A stretch of 64,000 nt of DNA from Topomyia yanbarensis (GCF_030247195.1 NC_080672.1:12090001-12154000), one strand, 5' to 3'. Counted from the first letter of the stretch, positions 25,150 to 37,689 are shown. Notes: generated by a model not told the origin, from the letters alone. A program made the numbers and translations.

Positions 25150-26440
25150 GTTTCTTACCCGACTCGCGATGTGCGTTGATATAATTCTGTATTACTAGAA
25201 GAGGAGGATGATGTGCGTCACAAGCAATTAACGGCTCAAAGGCTTCTGAAACGGTGCGGTTAATGGAAGCTTCATCGTTTTCGAACAGGATGTCCGGGGC
25301 TCGATTTCGTCTGTTGTTTACTGTGCACTAGACCTCTCCACATTTTGAAAAAGTTTTTATATATGCATGGGTCAGCTCAAATTTTGGTTCTAGGTGTGAA
25401 TTTAAGAACTTTCGCCAAAAAATGGCTTAATTTGGACATGATTTAGAGGTGTCTCCAATCAAAAATCGTGTTTTTGCTATGTTATCATAGGAAGATCACT
25501 TACACTCTGATTTAATAGGACCTACATGCCCACATATCATCAAAAGTTGTTCCTTAGACATATCTTAACATGTTTTAACAGGTGAACATAGTTCTAATCG
25601 CAATAGAAAATTTGTTAACTGAATTTTTATATAGAAAAGAATAACAAAACCAAAAAAAAAAAAAATACTACAAATTTTTCTTGGTTTTGATATACTTTTC
25701 TATATGAAAATTCAGTTAACAAATTTTCTATTGCGATTAGAGCAATGTTCACCTGTTAAAACATGTTAAGATATGTCTAAGGAACAACTTTTGATGATAT
25801 GTGGGCATGTAGGTCCTATTAAATCAGAGTGTAACTGATCTTCCTATGGTAATATAGCAAAAACACGATTTTTGATTGGAGATACCTCTAAATCATGTCC
25901 AAATTAAGCCATTTTTGGCGAAAGTTCTTAAATTCACACCTAGAACCAAAATTTGAGCTGACCCATGCATATTTCAAAACTTTTTCAAAATGTGGAGAGG
26001 TCTACTGTGCACATTTGCAGCATGTTCATTCCGTCAAGTATACCACACGTCGAGTATATTAGCATCGCGACCGCAAATATCTACCTTTGATCGTTATTAT
26101 CAATTTTTTGTTTGAACGGGGACCGGCTGGAGACTGCAATAAGCACACCGCCACCACGTTTTTTCCCTGTACTGTCTGGATCGCGATCGTGTTGTGCATA
26201 ATTCTCTCACGTTCTGGTAGTAGATAATAAGATGTTCCTGCAAATAGTATCCTGATGGTTGAGCGATAGAAAAGCGAGCGACGATCGTGGTGACGTTCGC
26301 CTTTAATGGGGGTCGGTTTTCAGTGGGAGCAGCATCTGTATGTCCTACTTCGGAAGAACATACACATTCATTGCATTTACCTGTGTAAACAGATGAGGAG
26401 ACTGCTGTTATCTGACCGGTACAAATCGCAGTCATTGCTT
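25150..26440 (-). mobile_element. Non-LTR endonuclease fragment, split by a palindromic transposon
   Basis: On the minus strand the right piece (about 26,440-26,013) contains YYQNVR and RGGGVLIAVS, which resemble the start of an apurinic-type endonuclease domain. The left piece (about 25,319-25,150) contains APDILFEN and a PLIACDAHHP block, which resembles the end of that domain. The 675-bp palindrome at 25,329-26,003 sits between them. Part of the middle of the domain is missing even after allowing for the insertion. An I- or CR1-type owner is likely. What follows to the left, down to 24,660, is not identified. Confidence 0.5.
25329..26003. mobile_element. 675-bp palindromic (foldback) DNA transposon
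   Basis: Two arms of about 310-330 bases are nearly perfect inverted copies around an A-rich centre near 25,660. The outer ends read TAGACCTCTCC (left) and AGACCTCTCC (right, inverted). Both sides are flanked by ACTGTGCAC (25,320-25,328 and 26,004-26,012), a perfect 9-bp target duplication. There is no transposase. Long terminal repeats with 9-bp duplications suggest a Mutator-like or foldback element mobilised in trans; an 8-bp hAT reading is possible if the final C is coincidental. Confidence 0.85.
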
Positions 26441-26878
26441 TCAGATCTCATTGTTAACATACAGGGATTAGTGATGGAATCAAGCAGTTTATGTACGGCG
26501 GCAAACTGCAGTTGTGGATCGGATTCAGGCTGCACAGTGGCCTTACCTAACCGGGAAAGGTTGCTGCCACAACGTACAAGTTCTGTGGAAAGCAGATTGA
26601 CGCCGGTGATTGAATTGGGCTGATTTGGATCTAATTCAAGGTGCCCAGGGTCTTGAGTAGCTTCGGGAGAACATATACCTTCCTTGGCCTTACCTGACTA
26701 GATGAGGTCGACGTCATCGTTGCCTCGTTGTTCTAACTGAGTTTGATTGTGGCTTGATGTCTCTGTCACAGTGATCGACAAGAACCGGATCTGATTCCAC
26801 GAAGGATCATCGTGGTTACTATGGTTGATTTCACGTTTGACCGAAGTAACTATTGAACGAACAGCCAGGGAGCATGTT
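26441..26878. other. Gene-free stretch
   Basis: No domain recognised. It could include the 5' part of the non-LTR element to its left or the end of the mariner element to its right. Confidence 0.3.
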
Positions 26879-27503
26879 TTACGCTATTAAACATTGAAGA
26901 CAAATGCCGTTGTGAAGTGAGATAACGTGATTCATAAATTTCAACATCATTTTTTGATGCTCGTATATGTCAGAGTGTGTTTGCTTCTCATATAAGGGCA
27001 ACAACCTCTTCTGCAGACACTCAGGGTCATTCATAGTTCCGGTAGTGTAAAAAATGTTAGACTTCAAACCGTAGGAGCTTATTGCTTGCCATACCAGATG
27101 TTTTCGATCGAATTTTCCCCACTTGCATCGATCTGTCCGCATAGCTTTCATCCTGGAAAGATTTTTAAGTCCTCTTTTACATAGGTTTTAATTCACGGAT
27201 GCAATTTCCAGGTTGCTTTTGTTCAGCACTTTGGCGATTTTCTGCTTTTTATTGGTCTTCAGGTTATTCCGTTTCTTGATACGTTGGATAATTTGGTCCC
27301 AAATCACGTATCGGTATTGATTTATTCGTCTTAATTATAGATACCACTTTCTCGTCCAGTTTCGGGTTGGAAGATTTGGGTTTTTTGCCTCTTCCTGTAC
27401 GTTCATCCAACGTATAGTGTTCGGGATGGATCATTTCACCATTCCAAAGCACTTCGTCAATTTTCGCAAAAAAAACGAAAAATGGCAGTCCAACGCACAG
27501 CAT
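26879..27503 (-). pseudogene. Tc1/mariner-superfamily transposase remnant
   Basis: The minus strand carries an N-terminal-like piece (27,503-27,264) with GRGKKPKSSNP and IIKTNKSIPIRDL, like the helix-turn-helix linker of mariner transposases. A catalytic-core piece (27,151-26,879) has HLVWQAISSYGLKS followed by TTGTMN and CLQKRLLP, like the region between the first two catalytic acids. The later D/E motif is not found. Frames change between the pieces. This is a different family from the transposases at 37,690 and 40,630. Terminal inverted repeats were not identified. Confidence 0.65.
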
Positions 27504-28259
27504 ACTGTGATTAGCGCATTTAAACCATCGGGATACAAGTTTGAATGAGAAATGGGATGGCTGTGGAGAGAAATTACGGGCCTGGGGGGTCTAGCTTAAG
27601 GGCCCTCTCCATCATTGTAGATTTTTCGACCACAGATACAGAAAGCCTACCAAATCAGATATTTCTGTGTGATCTTCGACAGTTTCATATGCTTGAAAAC
27701 ATCGGCCACTGTTCCTCCCGGTTGTCATTACGCTGAGTTAATTTGTTCACTTTTAATGGTTTCACTAATTTAACGTGCAAGTACTTCGAATCCGGGCAAT
27801 ACGCGAGTTAAATTTATCTATGTTTCTTCTCTTACTTGGACGACACTGTCCAAGAGCAAATGTCAAATGGTTTTGTGAATTTGTTGAATTTCATGCAAAG
27901 AAATCCGTCAAGTTTAAGCTGACCAAATTTTTACCGTAAATCCTTTTAAATATCTCTACTAAATTTGGAGTGGCTTTGAAAGTAGCCGATTTATCAATAT
28001 TTTCATATTTATCCAGAAGTCGGCATTGCATGGATTTTTTCGTATCTTTGTCTGGTTCCACCTAGAATTTGTTAAAAAAAACAACACATTCGGCCAAGTC
28101 GGTGCGCTACAACATTGCCAGTATCTGAAAATACAACCTCTCATTTGTTCGGTAATGTTACTGATTATTTTTTGGCTTCAAGGAAAACTGATTCAGGTGA
28201 TTATCGCGAGTTCTTTATTTATATATTTAGTGCAATATTATTGAAGAACTCATAATTAA
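27504..28259. other. Gene-free stretch
   Basis: AT-rich sequence with no recognised feature. Confidence 0.35.
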
Positions 28260-30010
28260 AACCTGGCAGAAATTGCGAAAATAGTAGCAAAATGGAAATG
28301 TTGTAACAAAAACAAAAAGAACATTCAATGGGAATAGAATTTAAAGAATATAAATAACAAAAGGAACAAATGAGGAAAAACTAATAAACAAATACAATGA
28401 AACAAAAGAAAAAAGCTACAAAATGACATGAAAATAATGGAAAAATATTAAAAATATGCAAATAGTCTAAACCTGACTATATCAAATAAAGAAAAAGATC
28501 CCAAACGGAGAAACGACAGATAAAGAACAAAATTAAGACAATGTAAAAATTGAAAAAAAAACTTGCATGTGTGAAAACCAACTTGAATAAATAGCAAAAT
28601 AAGACCGAATGCATAATTAAAACAATCAAACTAAACGAAGGAAATGAGAAAGAAAATTAGACAAGCATGACAGAAATAGAAAAATATTGCAAAATGGGTG
28701 AAATAGTGAAAAACGGGTAAATAACGAAATTAAATCTAAACATCATAAAGATGGAAAACATTAAAAAATTAAAAAAAGAAGAAAAAATAAACACAGCAAA
28801 AATATAAAAACAAGACTACAATAACAAATATAGAAAAGAACGAAACGTTTCCGCTGAGATAGTCGTAAAAATAACAATTATACAAAATATTTGAAATATA
28901 AAAATCAGTACCACATTTAAAAATTGAAAGCATGAAAACAGGAAAATAAGAAAATGTTTCAAACAGAAGAAATGATAAAGTATAAGAATGGAATAAAAAA
29001 AATTAAAGAACTTTGAAAAAATAAAAAAAAATCTCAAAGAAGAATTAAAAATAAAAATAAATGGGAATAGATTGCAGAAAAAATAGAAAGTGGAAATAGC
29101 CCAAAAACAGACAATGGTGAAATCATAGAAAACATGTAAAATCCGAATTGTTTAAATGGGTAGAAATGAAAATCCTAGCAGAAATTGAAAAAACAGGAAT
29201 ATTATCGTGAAGAAAAACTAGAGAAAATTAAAAATTTACATGAATCTTTAAAAAGTAAATGCTGAAAAAAATTAAATTTAATGAAATGGAAAAATAAAGT
29301 AATAAGAAAATATTCACTTGAAAAAGTAACAGAATAGAAAACATGGAATTCAAAATTGTTTAAATGCGTAAGAAAAGAAAATGCTAAGTGTAATGGAACA
29401 TACCAATAAATAAAAATGGGTGAATATTGAAAAAATCCATGCAAAAGAAATGCATAAATTTCAGAACTGATAAATGGAGAACAGAAAATTTCACAACACG
29501 AAAAAAATTAAAACGAAAAAATAGAAAAAAAATAAGCAAATGAGAGAAATCTATAACGAAAAATATGGAAAAAAGGAGGATACAGAAATACTAAAATAAG
29601 TTTATTGGAAGATATGAAAAAATACAAATAAATAATGGAAATGAAATGTTGAGTTAAATAAATTAAATAAATTTAATGAAATCAATTAAACAAACGAATA
29701 CAAAAGAAACGAAAAAGCGATAGATAAAATGCAAAAATGGAAAAACATGAAAAGATGAAACGAATTGACAAATTGGGACAAATGCAAAAAATGGGACATA
29801 TTTTAAGAAAGACACAAAAATGGTAAAAATAGAAAAAGAAAAATACGGGGAAAAATATATAAAAAAGTAAAATAAGATTTAAACAAGAAAATAGAAAGCA
29901 TATAAAACCTGGATGAAATGGAAAAAGAAACAGAAAAGCAAATATGAAACAAAAGAAAAAATTCAAAAATTCATTTAAATTGAGAAAGCTGGTTAAAGAT
30001 GGCAAAAAAA
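28260..30010. repeat. Strongly A-biased, degenerate GAAAA-type tract
   Basis: About 1.75 kb in which the plus strand is dominated by A with scattered G and little C. Words such as GAAAAA, AAATGGAAAA and AAATAGAAA recur without a strict period. The mirror image gives Phe/Leu/Ile-rich open frames on the minus strand, which are composition artefacts. It is sharply bounded on both sides and resembles an extremely decayed purine minisatellite. Confidence 0.75.
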
Positions 30011-30298
30011 TGTCGGGTTCTCGTATTTAAACAAAAATACGAAAAATTACTGTGGATCGTTTTCTTCGTGGATTTTCATGTGCTTTCTTGATTTGTGGAG
30101 TTATTCAGAATTAGTTTCACGAATCGTATTTGAGCAGTCGAGCATTCTAAAAGAAGGTTGCTGAGATTTTTTCTTATTTCTAATACATTATTTTGTGAAT
30201 CATTTAGCAACCGCGACGGATTGAAATAAGTAGAAATAGAAGCCACATGTCGTCCTGAAAAAAGTAAAAAATCACAATTGTACTAATCATTAAAAGCC

Positions 30299-30308
30299 AC
30301 TGTTTTCT
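30299..30308. repeat. Left target-site duplication of SINE
   Basis: ACTGTTTTCT, identical to 30,453-30,462, flanks the SINE at 30,309-30,452. Confidence 0.8.
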
Positions 30309-30452
30309 AGAGGGGTGAGCGTAGCGTAGTTGGTAAATCGATTGCCTTGTACGACCCGACCCCGCACATAGGGTTAGAATTTTTTCGTAAGAGATTTTTC
30401 TAACCCGAAGAGGCAAATGACTTTAAGGTTAAAACCTCTATAATCGAAGAAA
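30309..30452 (+). mobile_element. tRNA-derived SINE, Feilai-type, B box deleted
   Basis: The head GAGCGTAGCGTAGTTGGTAA contains an A-box-like tRNA segment. The tail has the CGAAGAGGCAAATGAC and AAACCTCTATAATCGAA words that I remember from a very common Aedes SINE. Between TTGTACG and ACCCGACCCCGCAC the expected B-box segment is missing, so this copy probably cannot be transcribed by pol III. Perfect 10-bp duplications flank it. It is the best organism marker in the window. Confidence 0.75.
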
Positions 30453-30462
30453 ACTGTTTTCT
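30453..30462. repeat. Right target-site duplication of SINE
   Basis: ACTGTTTTCT, the second copy of the duplication seen at 30,299-30,308. Confidence 0.8.
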
Positions 30463-30870
30463 TGAAACCCATGCACAGATTGAAAGTTTCGAATTAATCA
30501 AAATCAATTTCGAGAGCCCAGAACTTTTAACTTTAACTAACTTAATTTTTCAAATAGTTGGTCAAAATTATGAGATAATTGTTGTAAAGTATGAAATATA
30601 AAAGAAATTTCAGTTTTTTAAAACACAATTCACAAAAAAAGATCTTGTTTTTTTGCCCATTGCGCCTTAAAATCGTTTTTGGGTTCTAAGTTTCAAAGTT
30701 TTCCTTTGATTAGTTTCATGCAGTATAAACTTTATAATGTAATAATGTACCATTAATTTTATAATAGAAATTGGAGGAAATTAAATCATACCAACATTGA
30801 AACTCTAATTGAATTTTCAAATAAATTGTTATTGAAAAAGTATTGGACAGAATATTTCCTTCTGTTCAAA

Positions 30871-30941
30871 GTCCGGGCCCCCTTCAAGACTCCGGGCCCG
30901 GGGGGAAACACCCCGTTCCCCCTCCCCTCTCGGCGGCCCTG
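30871..30941 (-). mobile_element. GC-rich transposon end, hAT-like
   Basis: Read on the minus strand from 30,941, the sequence starts CAGGGCCGCCGAGAGGGG and continues as a very GC-rich block to about 30,871, in strong contrast with its AT-rich surroundings. CAGGGCCG-type starts are common at hAT ends. The opposite end was not found, so only a single terminus is claimed. Confidence 0.4.
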
Positions 30942-31299
30942 CTAGTAGCTCTTTATGACTTTTGTGAGGACAAATTGAGACCCCGTATTAAATCAAAGTT
31001 AGTAAAATTTTAGGGAAAAAATAGTGCAAATTATTGGTATGCATTCCGATACGAAGTAAGCAAAATATATTCCAGTTACGCGTATATGGGAAATGTTTAC
31101 TAATTTTAATTATGTTGTAACAAGGTTAACGGTGTTACAGGTAATGAAGTGACATAAGGCAACGAACGCAGGTTAGGAAGTGACATAAGTTGCGCTTAAG
31201 GACGGGTGAATTTATGAGATAGAATTATCCAAATTTCGCATATCACCTGTCAAATAATTTCTGCTCGTTCGCACATCACATCAATTCCGTCCAGACTTT

Positions 31300-34200
31300 T
31301 ACCAGAGGGACATTAGCCGGTTCCATTTTTTTTTCTCTCAAAACAACAAACGTGACGGATTGTCCCACGACCACGGTGCAGCTACACACAATTCATGTCC
31401 CGTCACCATACTGCAACTATTAGAGCGGCGAGACGTAACGCGACGCGGCGCGCCGTTGGCAGTGATGACCGATCGCAGTAAGCCAAGAATGGACGTGAGA
31501 GAGTGCGGATTCAAATTAACTATCCCGCCTGCCCATCCGTTATGTACCGCCGGCAGTTGGATTCGGGCCGTAGCCAAGGGTGAGCGCACAGGCAGGGGAA
31601 CGCGCACACGAAGGACGACGATATCCGCTCATTCATTCGCCGTCGCTTTGCAACTCATTCAGTTTTTTTTTCCTGTAGTTTGTGTGTTGTTTTTTTTTTA
31701 TTTCCATACAGTTGTGTCGTGTTCGCACACCTCCCGCCACCTGCGATAGCTCTGCAACCGCTTGCCCGTATCGTTCGTCCCATATAACCCATTGAGCGGG
31801 TTTGGTTGGGCCGATTTACACCATGGGGACTCATTCATAAATATTCGTATCGAAGCACGCGAGTCGAGTCTATGACGACGAATGGGTGAAGAAATTAAAT
31901 GAACCAGCGGATGGTGGCCTTCTACGATCGATGTTAGACGAGTGGGAAAAAATGTGCTCCACGTGGGACGGTATATGGCCCAGTGAAGGATAGGAAAGGC
32001 GGAGAGTTTATCAAAAAAAACCACGAAGAAATAAAATCCAACGACAGTACGTTGACAATGTCAATCGACCTCGCCTCGTCATCATGTGTTAAAAACACCG
32101 AACTGTGTGTGGTGTCAATTCGAACCGCATTTGAACCCAATTGACTTGCTTAGAGTAGAGTATAGAAGCGGCGGATGCGTGAACCGATGACGACGAACGA
32201 CGAACGGCGACGACGACGGATGAAATAATGAAACGACCGGACGTAGCCGCCCTGAACAGAAAAGACACTTGTCAGTATTGTCGCTTTTGCGGCGGAAGGG
32301 AATCAATCAAATTAGTGCCGTTTGTAACGTGTGTTTGTGCGGTTTGCGATGCAATCATTACGATCAACAAAACTTCCTCTTCGGTAAAAGCTCACTACTC
32401 AAATTTCGTAGAATATCTATAGATCCAGTTGGGGGTCAAGGGTGAGATCTACTTGAGGTGCCTCCTCCGCGTATGTAACACAAATAATTCTAGGGCTAAA
32501 TTTTCCATCAATTTAACATTATATTCTTCCCGTCTTGTTCGATTGAAGAACGAAACCTCAGTCCGCGAGTGAAAAAAAACTTCAGCGTAGTTTAATTTTC
32601 CGAATGCGATTAGGTTTTATAAATAACGTTGATAAATGGGGCAAAGAAAGCAAGCCTAGATGGCTTCCTTGGGTGTCGTATAATATTTTGATACACGACG
32701 GAACATTAAGTGATTGGATTGAAACTAGTCTTAGTTGCAGTTTTAATTTGTATAATTTAAATTCAAATCAAATTTCACACTACTGCAAGAATAAGATTAT
32801 GTGTTTCCACCATAAAGCTCAGAGTTATGTAGTTTCTGAGCAGGCTTCTTACAAAACCTGCGTCGCGAAATTATTGACTATATTCAACCACTTTAATTTC
32901 AACTTATATACTTTGAAAACTTTCCATATTTTCAAACTTAACCGTTTTGAAGAACGCCTTCAGACTACAGTAGGCATAACTTTCAGCCAAAGCACAAACC
33001 CTCTGCACGACGACTATCCACAGTGACAACGTCCAAACTTGAATCAATATCCGCCAACCCAGCTCGCTGGCAAAAGATCACCTACGCGCAAAATCGTTTC
33101 AAAATGCTAGACGACGACGACGACGCCGACGGTAGACAAACATCAAAGTAGCCCACGATCCGGTGTGTGGTATCGAGCGATTGTGGTTACCGCAGTGAGT
33201 GATCTGCTTATACTGTGGCACTTTCCACGATCAGAAATAGTGCGGCCTACTACTATGCCGTGGTTTTAAAACTCACGCGCGCGCGCCAAGTTTCAACAAC
33301 AATCGCTGCCGCCTCCAGAATGTATACTTGCGATTGCGCCATTTCCTCCGCAGTAGGTTGTTCAAAACGGTTTTGGATAAGCTAAATAAATCTTCGTACA
33401 CTTCGTACGACTTTCACTAAATGACACCACTGGAAAGTCCACCGTGGGGGTCGCTATGTGCTGAACGTAACGTAATTGGTTTGTCCATCCGGTGGTTGTA
33501 CTACAGAGTTCTATAAGGGAAGAGAGATAAGGTTTCCACCCGGCATCGGCACTGTCCTCAGCAGCGCGAAGATTAGATAGGAAGCAACTTCCGTTGGAAA
33601 TTGGTTATGTACACACAGTGCTATTTTTTGTTGTGTGTACCCACGATTACTAGCGGGGTGTTTTAATAGAGCTGTTAGCTACCTGATAAGGGGTTGTATC
33701 AAGCTTGCACCGGATGAACAACGTAACGACGATGATGCAGCAATCGAGCGTTTTTAGTTTTGATTCCTTGTTCGACTTCCGGTGAGCAAAAAATAGTTAT
33801 TGGTATAGTTCCGAATTGAAAAAAAAACCGTTAAAAATCTGTTTTCAATGGGACGGACATTTTTATGCTGTACACCACAGCTTTCGTTATGAGTACCAGG
33901 AAAAGACAGGCAGATGCGCCCTAGCCAAATCGTTTTTATTCTTCAAAAAAGCACACCACTAGACACAAACCCAGGGAAAAAGCGGCGACAAAGGAGACGA
34001 GAGAGAAAAAAAGCCAAAAAGTATGAATGAAATTCATCACATTCTTATACATACACAAACACACAAACAGACCATCATCAACTTACCCATGGGAATCACC
34101 GCGAGGCAAGCAAGCATACCATTCCAACTCTCTCCCATACAAAACAACATACCGCGCGGTCACCACCATCCAGTCGCATCGCATAACAGTATGCTACGAT

Positions 34201-34400
34201 CGTGATGACAGCGAAAGATAACCGATAAAACCTGTCTGAACTTTGAACCAGTATGGGTGCTGGAAATTGATTTAAATTTCGTTTCCAGTAACAGAGTAAC
34301 GTGCGAGATGGAATAGTTGGTTCTGATGAAATTGGGAAAGTTCAACTCTGTTCGCTGTTGGACAGTCGAAGAATTTTTACTCGACCAGCCAATCAATGGC
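31300..34400. promoter_or_regulatory. CpG-rich, transposon-poor stretch; candidate regulatory DNA
   Basis: Unlike its surroundings, this block is rich in CG dinucleotides and has no recognisable transposon piece. It includes CGACGACGA-type runs near 32,190 and 33,110 and a CGCGCGCG run near 33,280. Open frames at 31,360-31,749, 32,228-32,422 and 32,604-33,026 resemble no family I know and lack convincing splice context. If the window lies in the Mkp3 intron this could be an intronic enhancer or alternative promoter; that is inference only. Confidence 0.3.
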
Positions 34401-34889
34401 GAGTAAAATAAGGAAGTCTGATTAAGCGTACTGGTGTGGCATTACTTTTGCTTCTAATTTCGGGTAAAAAATGCATTTCATTGCATATAGTAGGCTGGGA
34501 TTATTAAAGCAGTTAAAAAGTTTGCAGTAGATTTGCTGCCTTTTGGTAGAAAAAAAACAGGAAACAAGCAAATTAATTGCAGTTATTCTATTTGTTGTAT
34601 TGTCGTGTTATGTTTCCAACATGTATGTAGACCTATTTTTGTGTCTGGATTTTAGTCGAGACTCACGTCTTGTGGAATTGGCGTATATTTCCATAGAAGG
34701 GTATTGTATATAATTTGAAAGTGTATCCTTATTTCATTTGTAATAGATTCGACTGCTCCGTAGTGAAACTTTCTAGTTGGTTGAATAGCAAACTTATTTC
34801 CTTTTATAGGACACTTTACTTTAACGCATACCACACGATTATAGGACGCAAAGTAGCTAGCGAAACAGGAAGCGATCTATTATCACTAA

Positions 34890-35960
34890 CCGAATCAATT
34901 GATGTTATCCTTCTTATCCTTCTCAACGATGGCTACGAAAATCTTCACTAACGCTCGATCATCATAGATCTCACCATCACTTCCAGTAACATTGCTGATT
35001 TTCTTAGCTAGAAAGTGTCTCCTGGCTCCCACGGCATAAATGATTATTCCATCCAATTAACCCTCAGCGATCAATCTCTACCATACATCGGAGTAAAATA
35101 CTTCAAGACAGTGCCACCTGGGAGGACTTCTGAAATAATCACTTAGACCTTGCGCACCGTGATCATTTTTTTCTCCGGAAAAACTGTTGCTGCCAAAGTG
35201 TCCGAAAATTTTCAAGGCCAGCGGTGCATTTTTACATAAAGCCGTTCACTATTACGAAGTTCAGACAGCTCTCAAAATAGAACTTCCTCGACGGGATCCA
35301 TCAGGGTTCGACAACTTCAGAGTTGATTCGATGTGCCTTAAGTAGAAAACGTCCAAAGGACGACCAAATTGCTAACGAGCTCGGGCATCTATTTCACAGA
35401 GCTATACTCGGGCAACGCTTATTGTGAACCGATCCGTTGACGTAAAGTAAATACCTCAAACAATCTGATCGATTGATCTGAAGATCACAATGCTCAGTAT
35501 GATCAAGCATTCGTACCAACCGAACTGACTGACGTTAAGATGAAATTGGATACCCGATGCTGCATTAGTTTAAACCAAATCTGGGAAAGTGGATGTTTTC
35601 TAGAATCGTGGAAAGTAGCGTTCGGAATACCCGCACCGAAATGATCTACCGGACTACGATTTGTTCAGGACTTGCGTCCCAAAAACTTCCTAAGTTGTGT
35701 CGGTTAAGTGCTCGAGAAACTAATCTACGGTTGACCGGTTTACCTGCCTAGAAGAGAAACAACTACTGAATGTCAGACAATTTGCATTTCTCTAAGGAAG
35801 AGGTACTAGTATATACATACTATGGATCACTCACACAAAGCAATCGCTGAAAGCCGAACCGAAGGACATCATGCAGATATTGAATCTATTCATCGAGCAA
35901 AAGTCAATAATAATGTATAGCGAAATGGCGTTCTCGGATAGCTCTGTGACTGAGCTGCGC
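34890..35960 (+). mobile_element. I-like non-LTR retrotransposon, heavily decayed
   Basis: Plus-strand translation across several frame changes gives a late endonuclease block (IIIDLTITSSNIADFLS near 34,960, then YSIQLTL near 35,050) and conserved linker words (LPYIGVKYFKT near 35,080). Early reverse-transcriptase pieces follow near 35,570-35,680, with a W-K-V-A-type block before a poorly conserved R-P-I-S-L-type region. Many stops interrupt it. The catalytic motifs A to C are not found, so the 3' part is missing. Confidence 0.55.
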
Positions 35961-37689
35961 AAAGAAGTTTAGGTTACTAGATTAGAAAGTTTCTGACAAA
36001 CCGACGATTGCATGTTCGCGTGCAGGGCACAAGCGTTTGTACGGTAACGTGTATAAACGTTTAGCCGTTTGCACATTCACGTGGGTTTGCGCTGTTATAC
36101 TGATGTTAAATTTTGAGTGCACGCTTCAGATGAAATAGCAAAATGGGTTCTCCCATCTCACTTAAGTCTCCAACAATGGCGCCCTGAAACTTGTTGTCTA
36201 GTGTGCATAAGTTCCGTATTTTGGGGTGGGAGCTCCCGGACGAGTAGGATTCATGATCGCGCGAGAGCATGTGTTTGTGCGATGGCATTTGAGACAGCCA
36301 GTGTTTAGAAAATTCGTACGTTTTTATGTGAGACCGATGGAGTGGGAAAGCGTGAATGATCGTGTTTGCGACCAGTTTTGTATTATAGCGAATTGTGGGA
36401 TCAACTTTCTGTTGGATATCGATATGAACATCTACAATCATGTTCAATAGAATTTGAATGACCATTTTCTAGTTGACTTATTGATATTAATTATTGATAA
36501 TGGATGTACTAAGTTTATTCAAAGTGATCTCAAATAATGTATCCCTTAGCTTTGTGTCTTTTCGTATCAGACCGGATGTTTGCAGAGTTAAGGCTTGCGA
36601 AACTCACCTTTATTCAATTTTATCATATCAAACATACAACAATGATTATATTGAATAAACAACCAACAATACGTCGAAATCAAGATTCGACTACACGATC
36701 TGGTGCTTCGCATTTGCAATAAAAGTATCAGGTCTCAACACAGAAAAATTGAATCAGTTACAAAGGAAAAACATATTTGTGGATAATACAGTAGTGATGA
36801 AGTGGTTTAAATGCGACCTTCCGGCCTGATTCTACAATAGACAACACAAGACACTACCATTCCACAGAAAACGTGTTGCACAGCTCAAAAATAGATTGCT
36901 ACCTGCCGGTTTTATGTTGCAACGGCGCACTACAACAAACCGTGAACAGCAATCGCTAAGAAAAACTCGTCTCCGATAATCAAAGCCAACACAAAGTCTT
37001 TAATATCACCACCTAATCCACAAGCGGTTGCTACATTTGTGGCGGCTGTTCTGGTAATAATGGCAACTACAAACCCGCAAAAATTGTGTCCATTAGCTCC
37101 AACTCAAAAGAGGACATCATCAGTGAGGAAACAAACGGCAACGCAGACGGATTCACACTCGTGGTCCAGATGTAAGGAAGAAGAGTCAACCGCTATCAAC
37201 CAACCATAATCCGCAAGATGCAGCAGAATAGGAAGCAAATATTCTCCCACTCTCCGAAAAAGGATCTCCACGCGTCATAGTAAGTTGCATGCGCTTTTCC
37301 TTCTTCTGTGTTTGCATTTTGACACATCTCTCGGGGCCAGCCAGTTATTTAGACGTTCAAATAAAATATGTGATTTTTTTGAAGTATTCTCTAAAGGGTC
37401 CGCTAACTGAACTGCTACAAATTTTCATAAATTGCATTTACAATGTCATACATAATGCGTGGCAGCTAAAATTGGATTTTTTGTTCTCAAACTGTCAAAA
37501 AACAAGTACTTGCCAAAGATTTGATTTATTGAAATTAAAGATACGTTCTCCATGGTCGACAAACTTAGTGAACATTTGAAAACGGTCCGTAATCGGCTAT
37601 TCTGCGAAGCTCCCGTTAGATGTCGGAACAGTAGCGTTGTAAGGCTTTCGTGTCAACTTTGCTAATTCATCTCTTTATTCTTCCAATCA
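35961..37689. other. Gene-free stretch
   Basis: No recognised domain. Weak open frames at 36,106-36,465 and 37,289-37,579 have no family assignment. The left (3') end of the mariner element read on the minus strand may lie in the last part. Confidence 0.3.

Noticed and set aside
28816..30005. Long Phe/Leu/Ile-rich minus-strand open frames that look like membrane proteins
   Set aside because: They lie wholly in the A-biased tract; poly-T on the other strand encodes Phe and Leu and removes stops. No start context or conserved motif.
32604..33026. 140-residue open frame in the CpG-rich stretch
   Set aside because: No family resemblance, no splice or promoter signals I trust, and low-complexity Asn/Phe content; not called as a gene.
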